Assembly (NCBI RefSeq): GCF_009649845.1
Contig: NZ_WJIE01000033.1
Span: 1-33,399 of the forward strand
DNA length: 33,399 bases
Direction of reading: 5' to 3'
Source of the DNA: Polyangium spumosum
Lineage (GTDB): Bacteria > Myxococcota_A > Polyangia > Polyangiales > Polyangiaceae
Part shown: one piece after another, positions 8,733 through 17,400 of the stretch
How positions within the stretch are numbered: position 1 is the first letter of the stretch
How the letters are laid out: every line of letters begins with the position of its first letter
Notes under the pieces: generated by a model
Database searches by the model: none
The model's input: only the letters and a program-made list of their open reading frames with translations
What the model was told of the DNA's origin: nothing
Program-made: the position numbers and the translations under genes

Positions 8733-8932
8733 GGAGAACCCCCATCCGCGTCAGCGTCGTCGCTGGCGTCGGCGTCTACACCGGCATCAACAATACACCA
8801 AGGATCGGGAAAGAGCGCGTCGGGGGCGCATTGCCCGATGAAGACGTAATCTGGCGCCGAGCACCCAACCGTCGAGTATAACCAGGCCACTACCACGGCC
8901 GCTACCACGAGTGCCTTGTGCGCTTTGCCCAT
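8729..8932 (-). CDS. Short lipoprotein, paralogue of the downstream lipoprotein N-terminus
   Basis: The preferred start is the ATG at 8932 (67 residues), two bases after the preceding stop and eight bases from a GGGAG ribosome binding site. An upstream ATG at 8947 would overlap the previous gene. The N-terminus is a signal peptide of about 23 residues ending before Cys24 (weak lipobox TVGC). The mature part reads CSAPDYVFIGQCAPDALFPD with PWC and an Asp/Ala run, matching the next gene's CGVPDFTMVGKCDPSALSPD with PWC and an Asp/Ala run. It stops exactly where the paralogue's Cys-rich body would begin, so it is either a minimal lipoprotein or a truncated duplicate. Confidence 0.7.
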   Translation of the reverse strand: MGKAHKALVVAAVVVAWLYSTVGCSAPDYVFIGQCAPDALFPDPWCIVDAGVDADASDDADADGGSP

Positions 8933-8934
8933 GG

Positions 8935-10185
8935 CTAGAACTCCCATCCACCAGCGATCTGTGCACTGAACATCGCCGGCGGTTGCTCTGCGATGACTCG
9001 TGAATCGGCAACGACCCTGAGACCACGTGTCAGTCCCAGGCCGTCCACAGCCGCCTGCACGAGGAAGGAGTCCGTGAGATTCACCTTGGCGCCGAGGCGC
9101 CCTCCGAAGCCCGGGAACGTTCCGGTGATTGTCTGAGGGATATAGCTGGCGCTGGAGAACTCACCGCTGATGACCCCCAAATGGCCGAGGACACAGCCGA
9201 AGAACCACCGCCAGTGTCCACAGGCGCTCACGAGCCCCCCGGCTGTCATCGCGTTGATCTGCGCGCCTTCCACACCCGACGTCAGCCACGCCGCGCGCGC
9301 CTCGAGCCCGAGCGACACATACTCGTTTGGACTCAAACTACCTGCGATGACTGCGCCGACCGCCGGCTGCCACGACGCCACGCCGAACACGACCACCGGC
9401 CCCCCGCTCACCGATCCGCGCGTGCCCCTCTTCTTCTGCTCCTCACCGATCACGCCACCGACGATCGGCTCGCGCGCCGGCTCGTCGTTCGGCGGCTCGT
9501 CGACGTTCACGGCCGGCTCGCGCACGCGTCGTCGCCGCAGCAAGCGTTCCGGTGGCTCGATGGGCTTGAACGAGGGCAGCGGGAGGAGCGTCAGCTCCAC
9601 GCGCAACGTTCCGCCCTTCGATGCCGTGAAGTGCACGACACCGTCCTCGAAGCCCTTCAGCTTCGCGCGGAGCTCGTGCTCCCCGGGCGGCAGGAACATC
9701 GTGAAGCCCGTGATCCCATCGGTCTGCTTCACGACCCCGTCGAGCGAGATTTCCGCGTGCGCTTCGGAGACCGTCACCTCGACGCGACCGACGCGCGCCC
9801 GCGCGGTGTCGTACGCCTTCAGGAACCTCTCCCGCTCCGCGGCTGGCGCGTCCGTCGCGCGCTCGATCCCATCGAGCAGCAGATCCGCCGCTTCGGTGGG
9901 GTTCCCGAGCTCGACGAGCAACACGCCGAGCCGACCCGCGACGAGCGGGTCCTGCTCGAGCTCGAACGCATCGGCGTATGCCGTCGCCGCCTCGGCGAGC
10001 CGCCCGGCCCTCCGCTCGCGTTCGGCTTTCGCCACGAGCGCCTTGAAGCGCGCCTTCTGCGTGGCCTGCTGAAGCGCCGCGGGGTTCGAGGGGGGTGGGG
10101 CGGGCTTCGTGTCCTCGTCTGCATGCGCTTGCAAGGGTGCGCTGAGCGCGACGAGCAAGACGAGCCATGCACGCCGTTTCACCAT
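8935..10185 (-). CDS. TPR/PEGA-domain envelope protein with C-terminal beta-barrel-like region
   Basis: The start is set at the ATG at 10185 (416 residues) because it gives a clean signal peptide (MVKRRAWLVLLVALSAPLQAHA). The frame is open further upstream into a direct repeat. Residues about 40-130 are TPR-like helices. Residues about 133-200 form a PEGA domain (VEVTVSEAHAEISLDGVV, FLPPGEHELRAKLKGFE), a surface-layer-associated beta fold. A basic, Pro-rich linker follows. Residues about 255-416 alternate in amphipathic beta strands and end in an aromatic residue (GGWEF), as outer-membrane barrels do. The combination occurs widely in myxobacteria. A periplasmic/outer-membrane role is inferred. 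It is third in the operon behind the sigma factor. Confidence 0.85.
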   Translation of the reverse strand: MVKRRAWLVLLVALSAPLQAHADEDTKPAPPPSNPAALQQATQKARFKALVAKAERERRAGRLAEAATAYADAFELEQDPLVAGRLGVLLVELGNPTEAADLLLDGIERATDAPAAERERFLKAYDTARARVGRVEVTVSEAHAEISLDGVVKQTDGITGFTMFLPPGEHELRAKLKGFEDGVVHFTASKGGTLRVELTLLPLPSFKPIEPPERLLRRRRVREPAVNVDEPPNDEPAREPIVGGVIGEEQKKRGTRGSVSGGPVVVFGVASWQPAVGAVIAGSLSPNEYVSLGLEARAAWLTSGVEGAQINAMTAGGLVSACGHWRWFFGCVLGHLGVISGEFSSASYIPQTITGTFPGFGGRLGAKVNLTDSFLVQAAVDGLGLTRGLRVVADSRVIAEQPPAMFSAQIAGGWEF

Positions 10186-10203
10186 GCGCGTCAGGATACG
10201 GGT

Positions 10204-10250
10204 GCAGGACAAACTCAGCAAGCGCGGGGAGCAGGACAAACTCAGCAAGC
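10204..10250. repeat. 20-base direct repeat, two copies
   Basis: The sequence GCAGGACAAACTCAGCAAGC occurs exactly twice, at 10204-10223 and 10231-10250, with a 27-base period. It fills the short gap between the TPR gene (ending 10266) and the PEGA gene (starting 10185). On the transcribed strand it places two identical segments just upstream of the PEGA start codon. It might act in translation or as a protein-binding site, or be a recent slippage duplication. Confidence 0.8.
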
Positions 10251-10265
10251 ACGAGGCCCATCAGC

Positions 10266-10934
10266 TCATCCAAGGATGTGCTTGACCCACGCCGTCACCC
10301 ACCACCGAACTTCGCTCCGTCGGCGATAACTCGGCAACGTCTTCCACGTGTCGAGCGCCTCCCGGATCGCCGCCTTCGCACCCTCGGCGTTGCCAAGCTT
10401 TCGCCGCACATCCGAGAGGAGCACGTGTCCCTGGATGGACGAGCTGTTCGTCCGCGTGAACCGTTCGAGAGCGTCCTCCGCTTCCTCCAGCCTCCCGAGC
10501 ATCAGGAGCGCCTCGGCAGCCGCCAGGTAGGGATCGCCGTAGCGCAGGCGCGGCTCCAGCTCGACGGCGCGGACCAGCGGCTCGAGCGCGCCCTCCGCGT
10601 CGCCGCTGCGCATCCGCGCGAGCCCCGTCAGGTAGAGCAGCTCCGCGTCGTCCGGTGCACGACGACGGGCCTCGTCGAGGAGCTCGAGCGCGCGGCCGGG
10701 GCGCAGCCGTTCGAGCCAGATGATCGCGAGATCACGGCGCGCGGTGACGTTCGCGGGGTTCGCAGCGATCTGCGCATCGAGGGCGCGAATCTTCCCCCAC
10801 GTGCGCGCGAGTACGATCGGGTCCGGGATGAACGGGCGGAGCGCGACGAAGACGAGAACGCCCACCATCACCCAAGGTCGCTGTAACGCGAACGTGAGCG
10901 CCATGAAGCCGAGGTAGTAAAGCCAGTACCCCAT
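10266..10934 (-). CDS. Membrane-anchored TPR protein
   Basis: The 222-residue protein opens with an aromatic, hydrophobic membrane segment or hairpin (residues about 3-36, YWLYYLGFMALTFALQ and VMVGVLVFVALRPF). About 140 residues of TPR repeats follow, including ARRDLAIIWLERLRPGRALE, AELLYLTGLARMRSGDAEGA and LAAAEALLMLGRLEEAEDAL. It ends in WVKHILG. The gene starts seven bases after the sigma factor stop and is clearly co-transcribed with it. TPR domains bind protein partners; here it could be a docking protein for the downstream envelope proteins or an anti-sigma-like partner. No anti-sigma zinc motif is present. Confidence 0.85.
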   Translation of the reverse strand: MGYWLYYLGFMALTFALQRPWVMVGVLVFVALRPFIPDPIVLARTWGKIRALDAQIAANPANVTARRDLAIIWLERLRPGRALELLDEARRRAPDDAELLYLTGLARMRSGDAEGALEPLVRAVELEPRLRYGDPYLAAAEALLMLGRLEEAEDALERFTRTNSSSIQGHVLLSDVRRKLGNAEGAKAAIREALDTWKTLPSYRRRSEVRWWVTAWVKHILG

Positions 10935-10941
10935 CGTCGCT

Positions 10942-11853
10942 TCAGCGGCGCCACTTGATGGTGAGGCGGTTCGTGACTCTTGGCGGCGCCCCGCGAGGCG
11001 TAGGCCGATGCTCGTGCACCGGCGCAGCCTGCGTCATGGACGGCGGCGTGTCGATGGTCTCCGGGTCGATGGCCGAAGGGTCGGTGAAAGCCTCCCCGGC
11101 ACGTACAACCATCGCGTGACGAACGAATGCTGCACGCGCAGACGCGGCGACGTCCTGGGGCGCGGCCGAGGAGCTGGCGGACCCGAGGAGCGCCGCCGCC
11201 ATGAGCGCGCTCCACGCGTGGCCGGCGCGGTAAATGAACTCCAACCGACTCCTCCACCTCGTCCGGAGCAGCACACGCCGGTCCTGGCCGCACAGGATGA
11301 GCAGGGCCATGCCGTGCACGTCGTCGACGCGCTCTCGGATGTACGCGCGGGCCCGCATGAATTTCATTCGGGAGGCCTCTTCCGAGATGCCGAGCTCTTT
11401 GGCCACCTCCGCGTGCGAGAGGCCCTGCAAAACAACCAGGCAGAATACGGCCCGCTGTTCCGCCGGCATTGTCTTCAGCGCTTCGGCCACGCGCTCACAA
11501 GCCTGAGATAGAATCGCCGCGCGCTCGGGAGAGTGCTGCGACGCGGGGGAACCGTCGCTGTCGTCGGTCGGAGCGAATCGCTCCTCCTGCTTTCGGCAGG
11601 CTCTCCGCCATCGCAGGCGGATGTTGGCTGCGATGCCGAGCAGCCAGTTCATGAGGGTACCGCTCTCGGGCCGGTAACCCGAGAGGCTCTCGTACCCCTC
11701 GATCATCACGTCCTGCGTCTCGTCGTCGAGCCCCTCCCTGCCGGCGGCTTGCTGGACGCGCCTGCTCTCGAGGAAGCGCGCGACGACGGGCCGAAGCTCC
11801 GCGAGCTGCGCGCAAAGGTCCTCGGCGGGGTCTTTCTTGACTGTCGTCATCAC
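10942..11853 (-). CDS. ECF RNA polymerase sigma factor with C-terminal membrane segment
   Basis: The 303-residue protein carries region 2 at about 20-95 (LDDETQDVMIEGYESLSGYR, then LMNWLLGIAANIRLRWRR) and region 4 at about 117-175 (LKTMPAEQRAVFCLVVLQGL, then SHAEVAKELGISEEASRMKF). These are the two domains of an extracytoplasmic-function sigma factor. Unlike typical members of about 190 residues it has a 125-residue tail, with a basic stretch (RRVLLRTRWRSRLEF) and a hydrophobic helix at 214-231 (WSALMAAALLG). A Pro-rich polar end follows. The tail predicts a membrane-tethered sigma factor, possibly activated by proteolysis or a partner. GTG at 11853 and ATG at 11850 are alternative starts. 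It heads the operon running to 7566 and probably controls it. Confidence 0.93.
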   Translation of the reverse strand: MMTTVKKDPAEDLCAQLAELRPVVARFLESRRVQQAAGREGLDDETQDVMIEGYESLSGYRPESGTLMNWLLGIAANIRLRWRRACRKQEERFAPTDDSDGSPASQHSPERAAILSQACERVAEALKTMPAEQRAVFCLVVLQGLSHAEVAKELGISEEASRMKFMRARAYIRERVDDVHGMALLILCGQDRRVLLRTRWRSRLEFIYRAGHAWSALMAAALLGSASSSAAPQDVAASARAAFVRHAMVVRAGEAFTDPSAIDPETIDTPPSMTQAAPVHEHRPTPRGAPPRVTNRLTIKWRR

Positions 11854-11933
11854 ACTCGTGTTCGCCGGAGCGAGCGAAACGTAACGCGAGACGCGGTGGG
11901 GCCCTGGCCGATTTTTGCCTGGAGTGACGTCGC

Positions 11934-12901
11934 TTACGCCAAGTCAAACTCACCGGTGCCGCGGGCTCCGGGCCCCCTCCAGTAGGGCTCCACGAAGATC
12001 CACTTCCGTAGCGCTCTGCCCGGCCCATACGGCTGCATCTTCCAGTGCGAGGAGACCCATCCCCCCTCGGGCGAACGCCGTGCCTCTCCCCGCCCGAACG
12101 CGCGAACCTCCTCGCGCAAGTCGAGGTCGAGCCGACGTCCCACGCGGTGGACGGCGCCCTTCCGCTGCACGTTGGCGGGATCGGTCATGGCCAGGCACGT
12201 GTTCACGATGAGCCGGCCGATCAGCATCTTCGTGCGGCGGTCGGCGTCCGTGATGCCGACCGGGAACGAAGCCATCTCGTGGACGATCGGGGTGCTTTCG
12301 AGCTCGGGCGGCAAAAGCCCCTCGCCCCAACACCGAACCGCCACAGCGTGAGCGAGCGTTTCGTCCATGCGACGTAGGCCCACGCGCCTTGCGGGTGCTT
12401 CCGGTGCTCGTGCCGGAAGACGAGCACGCGCGTCACGAAGTCCGGCCCCGCGGGGTTGTCCACCGGCAGCAAGGACTCGGCGACGTCCATCACGAAGGCG
12501 TGGAACGGCGACGCGAGTTCGCTCAACAGCGACAGATGCGACGGGTCCTCGGCTGAGGTCGCAAGGAGCGCCGCCGCGTACGTGGGGTGCATGGTCACGA
12601 CGGGGAAGCCGCTCTGCGCCCATCGAGCCAAGCCGAGGACCGCGGCCTGCCCGTCACTGGTCGTCGCCGCACCAACCTGCACAGCTCGCGCGAGAGACCA
12701 CCGGCGACGCGCTGGGCCGTTGAAGGGGAGCCCTTCGCGCGTCGCGGCAGCGACGGCCTCCAGAAGTTCCAGGTCGGAGGCGGGTGCCTGATGGCGGAGC
12801 AGATCCCAGACGACGGCGGCGATCTCGCGAGGTGTCGGGGGCGTCCAAATTAAACCGGACAGACCGTTGGGCGGAGCTTGCTCGGGGGATTCCGTGGCCA
12901 T
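11934..12901 (-). pseudogene. Frameshifted hypothetical gene
   Basis: Two overlapping minus-strand frames read as one protein of about 320 residues. The first (ATG at 12901) runs well through QGAWAYVAWTKRSLTLWRFG, then turns into low-quality text. The second takes over with EGLLPPELESTPIVHEMASF and runs to 11934. One missing base in the C4 run at 12325-12328 would join them as FGVG-G-EGLLPPELE. The C-terminus has WVSSHWKMQPYGPGRALRKW then IFVEPYW, a pattern I associate loosely with proteins of plasmids and phages, including the C-terminal part of AcrVA2-like proteins; this is a weak resemblance. It may be a true pseudogene, a sequencing error, or a frameshifted product. The function is unknown. 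Confidence 0.62.
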
Positions 12902-12925
12902 TTTCGGCCCGGACGCTGGTACCCC

Positions 12926-12941
12926 TTGACCTACAGGTCAA
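12926..12941. promoter_or_regulatory. Palindromic TTGACCT-AC-AGGTCAA site
   Basis: This is a perfect 7+7 inverted repeat with a two-base centre, 24 bases upstream of the start of the frameshifted gene (12901) and 15 bases after the ribbon-helix-helix gene stop. The same AGGTCA half-site recurs as a tandem direct repeat at 13474-13487 upstream of the two ribbon-helix-helix genes. It is a candidate operator for those proteins. The link is inferred from position and shared half-site only. Confidence 0.5.
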
Positions 12942-12956
12942 GCTCAGCAGGAGGCG

Positions 12957-13271
12957 CTAGGTCCGCTTCTTCTTCGTTTCAGCGAGCAGAGGTTTGGCCT
13001 CGGAGACCCCGATGGCGACCAACCCCTCGAGCAGGATCTTCTGCACCGTGGTCCCCTCGCGTTCGGCGCGCTCGCGGAGGACCATGCGCAGATCATGCGG
13101 GAGTCGCTCGTCGAGGATCTCGCGCGTGTACTGGGCCAACGACTTGTCGGCAAAGAGCGCTTCCATGTGCAGCTCACGCCGGTACAGCTTCGGCGCGTAC
13201 ACCTTGAAGTAGTCCTTGGGGCTCTTCGGAGCCGGGTCGGCGGCAGGCGGCTTGTTCTTCGGTGCGCTCAT
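12957..13271 (-). CDS. Ribbon-helix-helix-like DNA-binding protein (second of a pair)
   Basis: In this 104-residue protein, residues about 58-90 read LPHDLRMVLRERAEREGTTV and then QKILLEGLVAIGV. That fits a CopG/Arc-type ribbon-helix-helix: a short strand with alternating residues, a charged helix, then a hydrophobic second helix. The C-terminus is Lys-rich (ETKKKRT). The 55-residue N-terminal extension has a YFKVYAPKLYRRELHMEAL stretch of unknown role. It begins immediately after the stop of a second, smaller protein with the same core (PPHDIRMALRVRADREGRSV, then LQLLLEALASAGM). The two are paralogues in one transcript. Likely a small transcriptional regulator; no toxin gene is adjacent. Confidence 0.72.
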   Translation of the reverse strand: MSAPKNKPPAADPAPKSPKDYFKVYAPKLYRRELHMEALFADKSLAQYTREILDERLPHDLRMVLRERAEREGTTVQKILLEGLVAIGVSEAKPLLAETKKKRT

Positions 13272-13463
13272 TCAACGCCTCTTCTTCTCGATCCCCAGAA
13301 GCGCAGCCGCTTCTCTCATCCCTGCGCTCGCGAGGGCTTCTAGGAGGAGCTGCAGAACGCTCCTCCCCTCTCGGTCGGCCCGAACTCTGAGCGCCATACG
13401 GATATCGTGGGGTGGGGTCTTGGATGCACTCACGACCCCTCGCGGTCTGCCCCAGAATACCAC
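13272..13463 (-). CDS. Small ribbon-helix-helix-like protein (first of a pair)
   Basis: This 53-63-residue protein is nearly all ribbon-helix-helix core (PPHDIRMALRVRADREGRSV, LQLLLEALASAGM) plus a basic tail (GIEKKRR). GTG codons at 13463 and 13433 are both possible starts. The inner one, preceded by GAGGGG, gives the more natural N-terminus (VSASKTPPHDIRM). It shares the core and basic tail with the next gene and abuts it without overlap, which implies a tandem duplication. A direct repeat of AGGTCA lies 11-24 bases upstream of the outer start, where an autoregulatory site would be expected. Confidence 0.62.
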   Translation of the reverse strand: MVFWGRPRGVVSASKTPPHDIRMALRVRADREGRSVLQLLLEALASAGMREAAALLGIEKKRR

Positions 13464-14467
13464 CTCAGGCGGTAGGTCAAGAGGTCATACACGTCGGTTC
13501 GGCCATCTGTCCGGACCGAAACGGGTCGATGGCTCCGCATCGAGCCCAGCGTGGCAACCGCGGATCGCCGCGGTCCGGGATCGCCTCGCCGCGCTCCGGG
13601 ACGCGTTCTGCTCGCAACGTTGCCGCCGGCTTCGACGGCGCGAAGAGGGCAGACGTGGCCGATCTCCTCGCTGGTCTCGCCGCCCGTGTCGGTCGCGCGG
13701 AGAACGCTGGGAGATCGCTGCGCGCGGCATCCTCTGAGCGCCGCGAGCGCACCCGCGGGACGTTCAGCGTTTGGCTTGACGAAACCACCTTCAACGGCCT
13801 AGGTTTGTCCCGGGTCTCCCAACCCGGGGACCGGCGCGGGCTCGTGGTTGGTTGGCCAGGACCACGGCACCCGCGCCGGTCTTTTTCTTTTCCGGTTGAC
13901 GTCCTTCGCGGCGACGGCCCCAAGGAGCTGTTCGAGGGGTTGCCCGACTCTCACCCCGGGCGGCATGGCACAGATAACGGACGAGTTTTTCCTCGCCCGC
14001 GAGGAGGCGGAGCTGCGCGCGGGCGCGTCACCCGAGCTCCGGACGCGGATCTCGACGTTTGCCTTGGAGGTATGGCCAAGCCGACGCCCGGTCCCCACCC
14101 GTCAGCTTGTCCATCTCGGTGCAGATGACCCCGTAACACTCGCATGACGTCGCTGAGTGAACCCCTTCGCGCTCATGTGCCTCACCAATGGGACCCGAAG
14201 CGGCAGCCGTCGTGGCGGCGCAGGCGCCGCCCAGTTGAGCGGTTACCGAAGGGATACGGAGCAGTTCCTTCGCGCCCAGAGCGCTTGATGGTCTCCAGTG
14301 CGAACGCGCGGGAAGGCGTGGGGCCACCTCCGACGTCCCGCGCCTCGACGAAAGACGCCACCCGCCCAACGACCTCGCCAGCGTCGACTAGCAACCCGAC
14401 GCCCTCCCCGGAACAACGCCGGCCTTGGGTTGACCAGTCCTCAGAAGAACGTGGTAGGGTCCTGTAC
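13464..14467. other. One-kilobase interval without a convincing gene
   Basis: No frame here keeps a natural amino-acid composition for long. A plus-strand stretch at about 13640-13800 (VADLLAGLAARVGRAENAG, FSVWLDETTFNGLGL) and a short frame from an ATG at 13965 (MAQITDEFFLAREEAELRAG) read better than the rest. They could be fragments of a decayed gene. A hairpin with seven-base arms CCCGGGT/ACCCGGG lies at about 13810-13829. Near the right end TTGACC at 14430-14435 could be a -35 element for the defence operon, with a poor -10 (TAGGGT, 14455-14460). The interval separates local genes from the defence operon and may be an insertion scar. Confidence 0.45.
13474..13487. promoter_or_regulatory. 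AGGTCA-AG-AGGTCA direct repeat
   Basis: Two AGGTCA half-sites with a two-base spacer lie just upstream of the ribbon-helix-helix pair. The half-site is the same as in the palindrome at 12926-12941. Ribbon-helix-helix dimers commonly bind two or more short repeated sites over their own promoter, so autoregulation is plausible but inferred. Confidence 0.45.
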
Positions 14468-17400
14468 ATGACCAGGCCGTGGGACATCTCCACCGAGGAG
14501 ATCCAGCAGTGGGCGTCGAAGTTCGAGGCGCCGTCGCTCCTCCCTAAGCTCCTGCGGCGATTGCTTCTCGCGACCACACCGCTCATGGGGATCGAGATGC
14601 GCGCGGATGCTGGCGTCCGGTACTCCGGCTGGGACGGTATCGTACGCGCGCGCGCGAGCACGCCGTTTTGCCCAGCGGGGCTCTCCGTCTGGGAGCTGTC
14701 CGTCGAAAAGAAGGTTCGTAAGAAGCTTGACGACGATTACAATAAGCGCACGGAGGAACCGACCAAAGGCGTGCGCCCCTCGCTGACGACTTACGTTGCC
14801 GTCACCGCGCGCGCCTTCCCAGGGAAGGATGCCTGGGCTCAAGAAAAGCGTGAATCGCGAGACTGGGCCGATGTGCGGCTCCTCGACGCGGACGACATCG
14901 CGACGTGGATCGAGCAAGCGCCTGCCGTCGCGCGCTGGCTCGCGAACGTCCTCGGGCGACCTGCGTATGATTGTCGAGACGTCGACGCGTTCCTCGACGA
15001 TTGGAGCAAGCGGACGACCCCGCCGCTTCCGCGAAATCTGGTGCTCGCGGGCGAGCGGCGTGCGGCGCAGGGAGAGGAGCTTTCGACTTGGCTCGATAGC
15101 AATGCTGGACCTTCCCTGCTTGTCCGGGGCCGCACGAGAGAGGAAGCGGCGCTTTTCGCCGCGGCGGCGATCGCGAGGGGCCCCAAAGCGGAGACCTGGC
15201 TATCGCGGGCTGTCGTCGTGGAGACGGAAGACGCATTTCGCTGGGCCCTGCGCGCCCAGGGCGCCGAATCGCAGATTCTCCTTCCCGTCTTCGATCGCCC
15301 CGATGCGGGCCAGGCGATCGCCGCGAAGGCGCGGATCATCTTGCCGTCCGATTCGTCGGTGCCGCCTCAGAAGGGCTCGACGTTGACACTGGAGGAGCAG
15401 CCCTTTGCTCCTCTTGCTAAGGCCCTCGAAGGGGCTGGCTTCTCCGAGCAGGATGCGGAGCGCCATATCCGAGCTGCTGGGGGCGACTTGACGTCGCTCC
15501 AATACCGGCTGGGATACATAAACGTGCAGCTGCCGGATTGGGCGCGAAATAGCCCTCGCGCGGAGCTGCTCGCGCTCCTGCTCGTGGGGGCGTGGGTGCC
15601 AACGCAGGAGGGAGATCGTGAGGTCGTGCGCCGCTTGGGTGGGGATCCGGCGGTGGCGGAACAGCTCTGCGCGGATCTGCCGTCCACCGTGATGATGCGC
15701 GTGACGGAGCGCGTCCCACAGGGCGTATATCGTTGGACTTCTCCCGAGACAGCATTCAAATTGCTCACCCGCGGGCTCACGGAGACGCACCTCGCTTGCT
15801 TCCGTGATGTCGTGATGGTCGTCTTGGGCACGCCAGATCCTGCTTATGAGTTGCCCAAGGCCGAGCGCTATATGGCGGCCATTAAGGGCAAGGTCACTGC
15901 ACAATCCGATGCGTTGCGGTTGGGGCTCGCTGAATCTATCGCACGCCTCGCGCTGGAGGACGAAACATTCGCGGAAACACACCATACGCGCAGCGGCAGC
16001 GTATTGGCGGAGGGGCTCGTGCGCTGGCTCCTCCGTCCCGAAGCGGGATGGTTGCCTTGGGCTTCCTTGCATGAATCCCTGCCGATCCTGGCGGAAGCTG
16101 CGCCTAATGGTTTTCTTGATCGGGTGGAATCGAGCCTCGATCGGCAGGACGAGGGCGTGGGGCATCTTTTCCAGGAAGAGCAGGTGATGTTTGGCTCGTC
16201 GCCGCATACAGGGCTGCTTTGGGCCTTGGAGGTCTTGGCCTGGCATCCGGAGGAGAGGGTACGAAGCCGCGTCATTCGGGCTCTCACCCGGCTCGATGCG
16301 ATGGATCCCGGGGGAGCGATGGCAAATCGCCCGTTACAAAGCCTCGACGCGCTTCTACGGTACGTGATGCCGAAGTCGAACACGACAACAGAGGAGCGAA
16401 TCAAGCTGATTCGCCAGGTATTTCAGCAGTGCGCGCAGACGGGACGCAAGCTCGGGCTCGGCATGCTTGAAAAGCTCCGCGGCGGGGTTTTGTTGAATCA
16501 GGGGAGACTCCCGCAATTTCATGACTGGGCACCGAAAGAAGACTCTGACAACATCGATATGCGCGTCGTGAGCGCGCAAGTTCTCGCCTTGCTTGAAGAT
16601 CTTGCAAATGATGCTGGCGATGATGGGCATAGATGGGCGGATCTCGTACGGTCTGTGCTTCGTGGGCCAGAAGATGTCGAGGAGCAGGTTCTTGAAGCAA
16701 TTCTAACTCGGCGGGATACGATCGACGATGCCGAGGGCATCCTGTGGACCGCGCTGCGGAAGGCTTTGACGGGGCTTGATGAACAGGACCTCGCGTCGGA
16801 ACGCGTGAAGTCACTCGAGAAGCTCTATGATGGCTTCACCCCGAAAGATTTTGCTCGCGCGCATGCGTGGCGCTTTGAACCCTATCAGGGGATCCCATTG
16901 CGCCCCTTCACTCGCGCGACCGAAGATGAGCAGGCGCTCGACGAACTTCGTGCCGAGACGATCTCGGAGTTGTGGAAGAGCGAAGATCGGTGGGCGCTCT
17001 TGGCCAAGCTCCTACGCGAAGTTGAAAAGAGCAATTATGGTGTCGATAGCCTGGGCTGGTCCCTGGGAAAATCACCGCATTCGTCCGATGTCGAACCCCG
17101 AATCCTGGCCGATACGCCAGAGGAGCCATACGCTGCTCTTATTGCCAGCTTCTCGATCGCGCGTGCTCGCAAGCTCGGCCTTTCGTGGCTCGAAAAGCTT
17201 CTGAGGCGGTTTATAGACCTAGGCAGGATCGCAGATGCTGCACGTGTCGCCGCCCGATGGGATACGGGCAAGCCTCTTTGGGCACTGCTGGAGCAGATGG
17301 GCGAACCCCTGCAGACAGAATACTGGAAATCAATTCTGCGCGTATTCGGCAAACCATCAATTGAAGAGCTTGAATATGCAGTAGACCACTTTCTTGCTGT

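Noticed and set aside
13412-14128. A 238-codon plus-strand frame before the defence operon
   Set aside because: It has mostly biased Arg/Gly/Pro composition, no good start site and no recognised domain. It is kept only as possible gene remnants in the interval description.
14144-14467. Upstream extension of the giant defence protein by 108 codons
   Set aside because: The text is Arg/Pro/Ser-rich and unlike the rest. MTRPWDISTEEIQQWASKFE at 14468 is a natural start.
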